A DNA stretch of 40,365 nucleotides from Streptomyces sp. NK15101 (GTDB taxonomy: Bacteria > Actinomycetota > Actinomycetes > Streptomycetales > Streptomycetaceae): assembly GCF_020400725.1 (NCBI RefSeq), contig NZ_JAINVG010000073.1:1-40365 (forward strand). Reading direction: 5' to 3'. The stretch's first letter is position 1. Each line of letters opens with the position of its first letter. Shown one piece after another: positions 24,197-31,578 of the stretch. The translations under genes were made by a program, and so were the position numbers. The notes beneath the pieces are model-generated. The model saw only the letters and a list, made by a program, of their open reading frames with translations, was not told the origin of the DNA and ran no database searches.

Positions 24197-24273
24197 GACG
24201 GTGGAACCTCTTGACGTGGTCGTTGCATGCGAAAGGGGCCGGTGCCGCTCGCGGTGAGGAGCGGTCGGCCGCC

Positions 24274-24690
24274 CTATATGCGCAGCAACGACAGGCGTGT
24301 CAGGAGGGACCCGGGCGGGACGGGAGGCGGGATCGCGCGGAGCGCGTGCGCCAGTCGCTCCGTCGCCCGCGGCACATGGCCGAGGGGCAGCCGCCTGCGG
24401 GCCGCACGCCACAGGAGAAGCAGTCCGGTGCCCGCGCCGAGCACGGCGAGACAGAGCGCGGCGACTCCCGCCCCGTGGGCGGGTGCGGGGTGCGACGCGT
24501 CATGGTCGTCGGCGGCAGCCGCTTGCTCCACCATCGAGGCGGAGGCATGCGAACCGGCCGTCGTGTGGACGGTGGTGCCGACGGCGCGGTGCTCTCCGGA
24601 GTGTCCCAGGGCGTGCATGAAGACGATGCCGAAGAGCAGCGCGACGGCGAGCACACATCGGCCCAGCCATGTCGCGGTCTCCCGGCGCAT
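24274..24690 (-). CDS. DUF6153-like small membrane protein (third copy)
   Basis: The 138-residue protein begins MRRETATWLGRCVLAVALLF and continues into GIVFMHALGHSGEHR, the MHALG motif characteristic of DUF6153. A His-containing exported stretch (DDHDASHPAPAHG) is followed by a second TM segment (VAALCLAVLGAGTGLLLLW). The tail is basic and ends LTRLSLLRI. It is closest to the copy at 21825-22265. ATG 24690 is given, though GTG 24696 is better spaced from AGGGCGAA. A CsoR-style operator overlaps a TATCAT -10 box about 55 nt upstream, so it may be copper-regulated, together with the oxidase that follows. Confidence 0.75.
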   Translation of the reverse strand: MRRETATWLGRCVLAVALLFGIVFMHALGHSGEHRAVGTTVHTTAGSHASASMVEQAAAADDHDASHPAPAHGAGVAALCLAVLGAGTGLLLLWRAARRRLPLGHVPRATERLAHALRAIPPPVPPGSLLTRLSLLRI

Positions 24691-24744
24691 CGCCACTTCG
24701 CCCTCCGTCCTCGGCCCGGTCCGTAGCGACCTGACTCCCCCATG

Positions 24745-24761
24745 ATACGGGGAGGGGGTAT
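24745..24761 (-). promoter_or_regulatory. CsoR/RcnR-type operator overlapping a -10 box
   Basis: ATACGGGGAGGGGGTAT has AT-rich inverted ends (ATAC/GTAT) enclosing a G-tract, the layout recognised by CsoR/RcnR-family repressors. On the minus strand a TATCAT -10 (24747-24742) overlaps its end, upstream of the DUF6153-like and oxidase genes. No csoR is in the window, so the regulator would act in trans. Confidence 0.6.
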
Positions 24762-24769
24762 GGCCGCCG

Positions 24770-25438
24770 TCAGTGACCGTGGCGACGGCCGCGATGGCGA
24801 CCATGCTCATGGCTCGGCTCCTCCTCCGCCCCGGCGGGAGTCCGATCCGCGCTTCGGACCGCGGGCAGCAGCCCGGCCCAGGTCACGGCGACGAGCCGGC
24901 GCACCGCCGCCTTCGACGGGAGCCCTGCCGCAGCCCCCAGGGAGTGCAGGCAGTACACGGCGAGCTCACCGGCCGGCACGTCGTCACGCAGCGCACCGCC
25001 GGCCGCGCCCTCCGTGACCAGCTCGGTGACCAGCCCGAGAAGCCGTTGGTGGGCCTGGGCGATGCCCGGTCCCTGGTGCAGGAGCGCCGCCATCTCGGAG
25101 CCGTGGTGCTCGTGGCGCTCGTACGACATGAGGGCGTACGCCTCGAGGACGGCCCGAAGCCGCTCGTCCGGGTCGGCGATCCGGTCCCGTACGGCTTCGA
25201 GCCGTTCCAGGTGGCCGGCGACCCGGCGCTCGTGCCAGGCGGTCAGGACCGACTCGACGTCCGGGAAGTACTTGTAGAGCGTGGCCCGCCCGATGCCGGT
25301 CTCCTGCGCGATCCGCGACATCGTCACGGACAGCAGTCCGTGCTCCGCGACCAGCGCGGCGGCGGCGTCCAGCACCGCGTCGCGGACGGCGCCGCGGTGC
25401 GCCTCGATCGTCTCGTTCCACAGCTTCGGCATGCCCAT
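24770..25438 (-). CDS. TetR/AcrR-family transcriptional regulator
   Basis: The 222-residue protein has the TetR DNA-binding domain at about 15-65: RDAVLDAAAALVAEHGLLSV, then MSRIAQETGIGRATLYKYFP and DVESVLTAWHERR. The effector domain carries no recognisable ligand signature. The C-terminus ends in a His/Arg-rich tail (PSHEHGRHRGRRHGH), which is unusual and might bind metal. The ATG at 25438 is used; another ATG is two codons downstream. It diverges from a small membrane gene and a DUF2269-like gene at 25552 across a GACAG/CTGTC repeat region, so those are its likely targets. Confidence 0.88.
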   Translation of the reverse strand: MGMPKLWNETIEAHRGAVRDAVLDAAAALVAEHGLLSVTMSRIAQETGIGRATLYKYFPDVESVLTAWHERRVAGHLERLEAVRDRIADPDERLRAVLEAYALMSYERHEHHGSEMAALLHQGPGIAQAHQRLLGLVTELVTEGAAGGALRDDVPAGELAVYCLHSLGAAAGLPSKAAVRRLVAVTWAGLLPAVRSADRTPAGAEEEPSHEHGRHRGRRHGH

Positions 25439-25452
25439 AATGTACGGGACGT

Positions 25453-25494
25453 CGAGACAGCGACAGAGCGACTTGACAGAGACACTCTGTCTCG
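25453..25494. promoter_or_regulatory. TetR operator region with nested inverted repeats
   Basis: An inner repeat GACAGAG-aca-CTCTGTC (25475-25491) sits inside an outer pair CGAGACAG (25453-25460) and CTGTCTCG (25487-25494). A perfect -35 hexamer TTGACA (25473-25478) for the rightward genes overlaps the inner repeat, so bound repressor would block transcription. No clear -10 is visible. Confidence 0.7.
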
Positions 25495-25551
25495 CAAAAG
25501 CTGAACGCGCTTGACGGCGGAGCGCCGTCCCCTACGAAGCGGAGCCCTCCG

Positions 25552-25695
25552 ATGTCCGATGAACCCCGCCAGTCCGCTCCGCAGCACACCCCCCGGCCCC
25601 GCTGGGTGACCGTCCTCATGATCGGAGCGGCGGTACTGGTCGTTGCCTTCATCGCCCTGCACCTGGCCGGGGGCGGCATGAGGGGTCACGGCTGA
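25552..25695 (+). CDS. Small single-TM protein
   Basis: The 47-residue protein has a Pro/Gln-rich start (MSDEPRQSAPQHTPRPRW) and one TM segment (VTVLMIGAAVLVVAFIALHL). It ends AGGGMRGHG. GGAG precedes the ATG at 25552. Its stop overlaps the start of the next gene (TGATG), so the two are coupled. Small proteins of this plan beside DUF2269-like genes are common in Streptomyces, but no function is known. It lies under the TetR operator at 25453-25494. Confidence 0.7.
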   Translation: MSDEPRQSAPQHTPRPRWVTVLMIGAAVLVVAFIALHLAGGGMRGHG

Positions 25696-26246
25696 TGGTC
25701 ATGTCCCCGCGCGTGCGCAGGCTCGCCCTCACCGCCCACGTGACGGCGTCCGTCGGCTGGTTCGGCGCGGTGGCGGTCTTCCTGGCCCTGGCCGTCACCG
25801 GGCTGATCGCACGGGACGCCCTGACGGTGAGGTCGGTGTACGTCACGATGGGCGTGACCGGCCGGTACGTGATCGTGCCGCTCTGCTTCGCCGCACTCGC
25901 GACCGGCGTCGCGTCCTCCCTCGGCACGACCTGGGGGCTCCTGCGCCACTACTGGATCACCGTGAAGCTGACGATCACGGCGCTCGCCACCGGAGCCCTC
26001 CTCCTCCACCTGCCACCGATCAGCCGCCTCGCCGACGCCGCGGCCTCCCCCGCCTGGACCGGCGACGACCTCGCGGGCCTGCGGACCCAGCTCGTCGTCC
26101 AGTCCGGCGCGGCACTCGTCGTGCTCCTGGGCGCGACCGCCCTGTCGGTGTACAAGCCGCAGGGCCGTACGAGGTACGGGCAGCGAATGCAGCAGCTCCA
26201 GGCCTCGGCCACACGGTCGGGCGCAGAGGCAGGGGCCGCCGGCTGA
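25695..26246 (+). CDS. DUF2269-like four-TM membrane protein
   Basis: The 183-residue protein has four hydrophobic segments: LTAHVTASVGWFGAVAVFLA, YVIVPLCFAALATGVASSL, TVKLTITALATGALLLHL and LVVQSGAALVVLLGATAL. The first helix contains the AHVTASVGWFG pattern typical of DUF2269 and related CopD-like membrane proteins, where a His and Trp face the membrane. The C-terminal tail is basic. It starts within the stop of the 47-residue gene. The pair is probably repressed by the divergent TetR. Function is unknown; a haem- or copper-related role is speculative. Confidence 0.7.
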   Translation: MVMSPRVRRLALTAHVTASVGWFGAVAVFLALAVTGLIARDALTVRSVYVTMGVTGRYVIVPLCFAALATGVASSLGTTWGLLRHYWITVKLTITALATGALLLHLPPISRLADAAASPAWTGDDLAGLRTQLVVQSGAALVVLLGATALSVYKPQGRTRYGQRMQQLQASATRSGAEAGAAG

Positions 26247-26558
26247 CGCGGTCCGTCAGGCCGCCCCGTGGGCGACGGAGAACACCGCGAGGGTCCCGAC
26301 GGGGAAGACGGGCGCGAATGCGACGGCCGCCCCTACGGCGGGGGAACATCGGCGGGACCTTGTGACGGGACCCGGTGACGGGACCCGCCGGGGACTCCGC
26401 GGGAACAGGGAAGCAGCCGCTGCCGCCAGGATCCCGACGGCGATCCGCCCAGCCGTACCTTGCGGTTCCTGACCGGTCGGCCGACAGCCAGGCGGCGGGA
26501 GTCCGGGACGCGCCGGCGGTGTCTTTCCGCCGCACGCCAGACCCGGCTCGGCCCACGC
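26247..26558. other. Intergenic stretch between convergent genes
   Basis: No gene is seen in these 312 bp between the DUF2269-like and DUF2716 stops. A weak hairpin (CTGACG, 5-nt loop, CGTCAG) sits at about 26243-26259 and could end the rightward transcript. Confidence 0.4.
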
Positions 26559-27077
26559 TCAGGCCGGGCCCACCGCCTTGCCCGACCTGCGGATCGGTGG
26601 CCCGAGGACCTTGTCGACTTCCGCGGCCGCCCCGTCGAGGAGCTCCTCGCCGAACAGGCAGAGAGACCCTTCCCAAGGGTGTCCGAAACTGCCGAAGCGG
26701 AAGTCCTCCGCGAGGAAGACGAAGTAGTCCCCGTCGGGATACGGGCTCAGCGGCCAGGCCGGTTGCCCGGGCCCGCCGACGTCCTGCGGTACGAAGCGAT
26801 ACGACGTGTGCTGCCAGTCGAGGGCGAACAGAGTGCCCGAAGGGCCGGCGCAGGAAGACAACCCTTGCTCGATCACCGCGACCAGGTAGTCCAGGCGCTC
26901 GTAACTCGGATCATCGTCAAGCGCAGCGAGGCTCCAGGTCACCGACGCGACGGGCTCCTCGATGGCCGGCCACTTGATCGGATTCGTACTCGGACGGAAG
27001 CTGAAATCCTCGTAGAAACGGGCCCATACGCGTCGGTACTCGGCCTCCGGCAGCACGACCACGGGATCTCCCCTCAT
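26559..27077 (-). CDS. DUF2716-domain protein
   Basis: The 172-residue protein matches DUF2716 in layout: VWARFYEDFSFRPSTNPIKW near the start, PAIEEPVASVTWSL, a central segment with LFALDWQHTSYRF, and PYPDGDYFVFLAEDFRFGSF followed by GHPWEGSLCLFGEELL. This SUKH-like or immunity-style small protein family is widespread in Streptomyces and has no established biochemical role. Length is normal and the frame is intact. Neighbours give no functional clue, as both flanks are unrelated membrane proteins. Confidence 0.8.
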   Translation of the reverse strand: MRGDPVVVLPEAEYRRVWARFYEDFSFRPSTNPIKWPAIEEPVASVTWSLAALDDDPSYERLDYLVAVIEQGLSSCAGPSGTLFALDWQHTSYRFVPQDVGGPGQPAWPLSPYPDGDYFVFLAEDFRFGSFGHPWEGSLCLFGEELLDGAAAEVDKVLGPPIRRSGKAVGPA

Positions 27078-27326
27078 GCCGGGATCCTATCGATCAGCCC
27101 GATGGCCCTGAAAGATCGTTCGTGGAAGTGCGGACGGAACCCTGGACTTCCCAGTCGGCGCTCGCAGGTCGCCCGGACCTGCTGAGAGCCGGCCACCGCG
27201 GAGTGAGGGTCTTGCGCAGACGCGTGTGGTTTCTGCGGCCGTGCCGGTGAGTACCCGTACTCATGTCCGAGCGCGACCCGTGGTCCACCGTGGAGATCAC
27301 CAACGGACCGACCCGAGGAACAACCG

Positions 27327-28085
27327 ATGCCGACTGCGTCCCACCCCCACCGCGTCCCGCGCCTGCGCCGACTCCTTGCGCTCGCTTCGGGCAACTGGCT
27401 CGCCCGGGGTTATCTGGCGGTCTTCGCCGCCTCCTTCACGGCCATGTTCCTCTTCCCGCAGAGCGCCCTCGCCGGAAGCCCTCTGCTGCTGACCGCGCCC
27501 CTCTCCTTCCTGTGCGTGTTCCTCCCCCTCGACCCCGGCGCCGAGATCGACGGAGCGGCCGACGTGACGGCGGTCGCGGTCTTCGCCGGATGGCTCCTCC
27601 TGTGCGCCCTCGTGAACGCCGCCGTGCTCGGCGCCCTCGCCACGAGGGCCGCGACCGCCCCCTCGACCAGTGCGCGGAAGCCCCTCCCGCACGTCGCGGA
27701 CCCGGCCGAGCAGAAGAGAACAGACACGACGGACCCCGCGGGCACCCGCCGGCGGAAGGTTCGGGCCCTGCTGGCGCCCGCGGTGGACAACTGGCTCGCG
27801 CGCGGCTACCTCGCCGTGGTCGCGGTGGCGCTGGGGTTCTTCCTGTACGCCGAGTTCGTGCTGCCGGACCCCGGGTTCGCCGGGATCTGGCCGCTCATGG
27901 CCACGGCCCCGTTCAGCATCCTCGCGATGGCGGTGTCGTCGCCCGTTGCGTACGACTCCTCGATCGCCTGGCTGAGCCCGTTGGTCTTCTCCCTCGGGGT
28001 GGCGCTGTCCGGGCTGGTCAACGCCGTGCTGCTCGGCCTGCTCGCACGCCGGCTGCGGACGCGGGAACCGCACCCGGCCACCTGA
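27327..28085 (+). CDS. SCO4225-type membrane protein, tandemly duplicated
   Basis: The 252-residue protein consists of two homologous halves. Both open with NWLARGYLAV (near residues 23 and 153) and have three hydrophobic segments each. The second segment reads LLLTAPLSFLCVF in half one and LMATAPFSILAMA in half two. A charged Thr/Arg-rich linker (about 108-148) joins them. SCO4225-family proteins normally contain one unit of about 100 residues, so this is a fusion of two. ATG 27327 has GAGGA about 8 nt upstream. The product is an integral membrane protein of unknown function. A long hairpin follows its stop. Confidence 0.8.
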   Translation: MPTASHPHRVPRLRRLLALASGNWLARGYLAVFAASFTAMFLFPQSALAGSPLLLTAPLSFLCVFLPLDPGAEIDGAADVTAVAVFAGWLLLCALVNAAVLGALATRAATAPSTSARKPLPHVADPAEQKRTDTTDPAGTRRRKVRALLAPAVDNWLARGYLAVVAVALGFFLYAEFVLPDPGFAGIWPLMATAPFSILAMAVSSPVAYDSSIAWLSPLVFSLGVALSGLVNAVLLGLLARRLRTREPHPAT

Positions 28086-28090
28086 GCAAA

Positions 28091-28137
28091 GCGCCTCTTC
28101 GGTCGGCCGCCCCACGGCGTGCCGGCCGAAGAGGCGC
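28091..28137 (+). terminator. Long hairpin after the SCO4225-type gene
   Basis: A 17-bp stem with one mismatch (28091-28107 with 28121-28137) and a 13-nt loop begins 5 nt after the stop at 28085. Confidence 0.85.
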
Positions 28138-28553
28138 ATACCGCGCCGTGGAGCCCTGGGGGATCCACGGGCAGGGCGCGAGCGTCGACCGTCGGCGGAC
28201 CCGCGACCGTCGCCCACCCCCGACTCCCCCGTGCGTTCCGTCTCCTCTGGGGCTCCATTTTGTCGGAAGCGATGCCGTTAAAGGTTCTCGTTGCCGGCAG
28301 CGACCGGCGGTGCAACGAAGAGCACCACGGGTCCTTTTCAACCTCCCATGGCCGGCCGCGCGTTGGACAGGTCCGCAGAGGGCGAAGCTCCTGGTAGACG
28401 GGTTCTCGACCAAGATCGCCCGCAGCCGCCAGGAGCTTCGCGTGCGTACGGGTCCTGCAACCATCCACAGGGGGCACGTAGAGCGGTTGGAGGACGGGCG
28501 GGGGTGAAGCTCGGCGTGTGGCTGTCGAACGCCGGAGGCCACCGGGGCCAAGC
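28138..28553. other. Non-coding stretch with a spaced inverted repeat
   Basis: No intact gene is present. The main structure is the 13-bp inverted repeat at 28382-28441. The region probably includes the lost N-terminal part of the kinase pseudogene that begins at about 28554. Confidence 0.4.
28382..28441. repeat. Perfect 13-bp inverted repeat with 34-nt spacer
   Basis: GCGAAGCTCCTGG (28382-28394) and CCAGGAGCTTCGC (28429-28441) are exact complements. The spacing is long for a terminator. It could be a pair of IS ends or a protein-binding site. Confidence 0.6.
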
Positions 28554-29200
28554 TCACCGACGTCGTCGCTCTTCATGAGCGGGGTGTACACGACGGCCTG
28601 CGGTTTCTGGTGATGGAGCGGGTTGACGGTTCGTCCTTCACCGATCGGACGCGCGACGGCACGCCGATGGAGCCGGTGGAGGCGCTGCGAGTCGCTCAGG
28701 GGATGTGCGCGGCTTTGGCGGCGGCGCACCGCGCCAAGGTCGTGCATCACGACATCAAGCCGTCGAACGTGATGCTCACGGCCGACGGACGGGTGAAGGT
28801 CGTCGACTTCGGCATCGCCGGCTTCACACACCAGGGCCGCCTTCACCGTCGCCCCGTCGTCGGCGATCAGCCCCGCCGGCACGCTCGAGTACGGGGCACC
28901 GGAACAGTTCCTCGACTCGCGCGGCGACGAACGCTCCGACCTGTACGCCCTGGGCAGCGTACTGTTCGCTCTCCTCACCGGGCAGCCTCCGTTCACCGGC
29001 GGCGACGGGCACACCATCCTGCACCGCAGATCGAGGAGGAGGCCCCACCCGTCGGCGCCCTGTGCCCCGGCATCCAGCCCCGGTCGGGCAGTTGCTCGCC
29101 GAGCTCCTGCGGAGCGAGCCGAACGAGCGCCCCCAGGGTGCGGATGCCGTCCACGAGCGCCTCGAACGCATGCGGTCCGTCGTGACGGAGTCCGGCCGGG
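28554..29200 (+). pseudogene. Ser/Thr protein kinase remnant with several frameshifts
   Basis: A PknB-like kinase can be followed across changing frames. The first piece contains VALHERGVHDGLRFLVMERV, the catalytic loop VVHHDIKPSNVML and VKVVDFGIAGF. The second, after a shift near 28828, contains AGTLEYGAPEQFLDSRGDE, SDLYALGSVLFALLTGQPP and FTGGDGHTIL. The third, from about 29020, contains IEEEAPPVGALCPGIQP. The fourth, from about 29082, contains VGQLLAELLRSEPNERPQG. The N-lobe with the glycine loop and ATP-binding Lys is missing. The catalytic loop has HHD for the usual HRD. Three single-base shifts plus the N-terminal loss make it a pseudogene, unless the indels are sequence errors. Confidence 0.75.
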
Positions 29201-29783
29201 AGCCACGCGAGCGCGCCACCCGGCTCTGGTCGTCTCGTACCGTCGAGGCCGGGAACCCTCCCAGGACTCCGCCCCCGCCTCACGGCGGCGATCCCCGCCG
29301 CGCCGGTGACCTGGCCCGCACCAACAGCGATACCCGTTCCCCATGGGGAGTGTGGAGGGCGCGCCGGAAACCGGGGGTGTGGCCGGGAGAAACGAGGGCA
29401 GGCGGGGAGTGAGCGAGTGGGACCGCTCCGACCGTCCGCTCTGCGGCCTCCCCCGACCGCGAGAGCGGCGACACGGGTACGGCCCGCACCAGCCAACGGT
29501 GCGGGCCGTACGCATACCCCGGGCTCCGCCCGGAGGGTGATCACGTGACCGGCCGCCGCAGCCGGGCACCGGTCCCGACGTCCACGTCTCACGCGGGCCT
29601 TGCGGCCCGTGAGCCCCCGGGCCTCGGGCCTCTCGGGGCCGGGCTCTGTCTCTCACCCCGGACGCAGACGGCAGACGGCCGCGTTCGGCCAGGTGGCGCC
29701 TTCGTCGGCAGCGTCGCCCCGCACCGGACGATCGCCGCTCTCGCGGTGCCCGAGCGGCCCGGCCTCCGTCGGTCCGCCGCGGG
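29201..29783. other. Non-coding stretch after the kinase remnant
   Basis: The only structure I can support in these 583 bp is the hairpin at 29477-29511. Open frames here show no family resemblance. Confidence 0.4.
29477..29511. terminator. Perfect 14-bp hairpin
   Basis: GTACGGCCCGCACC (29477-29490) pairs with its complement (29498-29511) around a 7-nt loop. It could end transcripts from either side, between the kinase remnant and the minus-strand hydrolase. Confidence 0.7.
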
Positions 29784-30851
29784 TCACCGTCTGCCGGGCG
29801 AGGAGTTCAGCTGCCGGAGATAGCGGGTCTGATCGGCGAGGAAGCCCTCGGCGTAGAGCCGGCGGGGTGCGGTGACCGCGGTCACCGCAAGGCGCCAGGC
29901 GGAGCTCTCCAGGTCGTGATCGACAAGGGAGTGCGTGGCGTCCGGGTAGCGGGCGACGGTCAGGGACTCCCGAGGAAGGGTGGCGCGGTAGACGGCTTCG
30001 GTGTCGGCGACGTCCACGTTGATGTCGTGGCCGGCCAGTACCAGTAGCAGCGGCGTGCCGCGCATGGCGGCCAGGTCGCCAGTCGCATCCGCACGGTAGT
30101 TGCGGGTGATGAACCCCCACCGCCCCGCGGTCATGCCGTCCGCATCACCGACCGTCGCACGGTACTGCGCGAACGTCGCGCCACGCCTCAGCAGGCCGAG
30201 CACGGTTTCCCTCCTGCGCAGTGCCGCCTGCCGCTCCTGGTCACCCGCGCCGTCCCGTGCGAGTTCCGCCAGGAGGTTGTAGCGGCCCTGGCGCAACCAG
30301 TTGACCGCCGGGGAGACGGCGATGACGAACTGCAGCCGTCCGTCCCGGGCGGCGACTCCGGGCAGGACCCAGCCGGCCTGGCTCGCGCCCCACAGCCCGA
30401 TGCGCCGGCCGTCGATGTCCGGGCGGCTGCGGGCCCAGGCGATGGCGGCCAGTGTCTCCTCGGCCCGGTCGTCCATGCTCTGCTTCAGCCAGTCGCCTTC
30501 CGAGCCGCCGACGCCGGGCTTGCTGAACGACAGCGAGGCGTACCCGGCGCGGGCGAAGGATTCCCACAGCGGCCGGTAGAACGTCTCGTGCGTGGCGTCC
30601 ACCGGGCCGTCGCCGTGCACGAAGACCACCAGTCCGAACGGACCTTCTCCCTGCTCAGGCAGTGCCAGCACGCCTTCGAGCAGCATGCCGTCGTGCCGCA
30701 AGGACACTTCCTGCTCCCTCAGTGCGTAGGTGTTCTGCCGCACCACCACCGCTCCGAGCCCCGCAGCCACCAGCAGCAGGGCCGCCAGGATCCCCGCCAG
30801 CCGCCGCCAGGTGCGCCGCACCGGCACACTCCCCGTTCTCAGCACCACCAC
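29784..30851 (-). CDS. Membrane-anchored alpha/beta hydrolase
   Basis: The 355-residue protein has an N-terminal TM anchor (LAGILAALLLVAAGLGAVVV) followed by an alpha/beta-hydrolase fold. The oxyanion motif HGDG lies at 80-83 or nearby. The nucleophile elbow GASQAG places Ser at about 157. The acid is probably in LVLAGHDINVDVAD and the His in YPDATHSLVDHD. It resembles dipeptidyl-peptidase/esterase-type hydrolases that act outside the membrane. The substrate is unknown. It diverges from the GNAT-PaaX operon across a 97-bp region of lower GC. No partner gene follows on its strand. Confidence 0.85.
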   Translation of the reverse strand: MVVLRTGSVPVRRTWRRLAGILAALLLVAAGLGAVVVRQNTYALREQEVSLRHDGMLLEGVLALPEQGEGPFGLVVFVHGDGPVDATHETFYRPLWESFARAGYASLSFSKPGVGGSEGDWLKQSMDDRAEETLAAIAWARSRPDIDGRRIGLWGASQAGWVLPGVAARDGRLQFVIAVSPAVNWLRQGRYNLLAELARDGAGDQERQAALRRRETVLGLLRRGATFAQYRATVGDADGMTAGRWGFITRNYRADATGDLAAMRGTPLLLVLAGHDINVDVADTEAVYRATLPRESLTVARYPDATHSLVDHDLESSAWRLAVTAVTAPRRLYAEGFLADQTRYLRQLNSSPGRR

Positions 30852-30877
30852 TCCGTATCGATCGAAGTAAAAACGGT

Positions 30878-30894
30878 CGTTCCGATGATGAACG
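30878..30894. promoter_or_regulatory. Possible operator upstream of the GNAT-PaaX operon
   Basis: CGTTC, 7-nt spacer, GAACG lies in the A/T-richer region between the hydrolase and GNAT starts. It could be a PaaX-type autoregulatory site, but the arms are short. Confidence 0.3.
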
Positions 30895-30948
30895 TATTAA
30901 GGTTGATAGGCAAGGTGATGTCGGAGACGGACGAGGGAGGGCGCGCGG

Positions 30949-31578
30949 ATGAGCGTGGACGGCGACCCGGTGCTGCGGCGAGGAGTGCCCGCAGGCAGCG
31001 AGGATCAGGTGGCGGCGCTGTACTGGGAGGCGTTCGGCCGCAAGCTGGCACCGGCACTCGACCCGCCCGAAAAGGGGCGCGCCTTCATCGCGGCCCACCT
31101 GCACCACGACCGGGGGGTCGTCGCGCTCGCCGAAGGCCGGGTGGTCGCCGTGGCCGGCTACCAGCTCGCCGGAAGGGCGCTGACGGGCGGCGGCGTCAGG
31201 GACGTCCTCTCCACCTACGGCCCTGTGCGCGGCCTGCCGAAACTCGCGGTGCTGGCCTTGTTCGAACGCACCCCGGCCCCGCGGGAACTGGTCATGGACG
31301 GGATCGCCGTCGACGCCGCGTACCGCGGCCGGGGCATCGGTGGCCTCCTCCTGGCGCAGATCGCGGCCGTCGCCGCCGAGTCCGGCTGCCGCCGCATCCG
31401 CCTCGACGTCATCGACACCAACCCCCGCGCGCGGGCGCTGTACGAACGGCACGGCTTCACCGTCCACCACACCGAGCGCACCCCTTACCTGCGGCGCCTG
31501 ATGGGCTTCGGCGCGGTCACCACCATGCACCGTCCCGTCACCGAGGCAGACGCGACGAGCCCGCGGGAGGCACGATGA
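30949..31578 (+). CDS. GNAT-family N-acetyltransferase
   Basis: The 209-residue protein has the GNAT fold. The central beta strand ELVMDGIAVDAAYRGRGIGG carries the acetyl-CoA loop RGRGIG (motif A). GCRRIRLDVIDTNPRARALY and ERHGFTVHHTERT form motif B. Length is normal. The acceptor substrate is unknown. The stop overlaps the start of the PaaX-family gene (ATGA), so the two are co-translated. The ATG at 30949 is preceded by GGAGGG at a suitable distance. Confidence 0.88.
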   Translation: MSVDGDPVLRRGVPAGSEDQVAALYWEAFGRKLAPALDPPEKGRAFIAAHLHHDRGVVALAEGRVVAVAGYQLAGRALTGGGVRDVLSTYGPVRGLPKLAVLALFERTPAPRELVMDGIAVDAAYRGRGIGGLLLAQIAAVAAESGCRRIRLDVIDTNPRARALYERHGFTVHHTERTPYLRRLMGFGAVTTMHRPVTEADATSPREAR

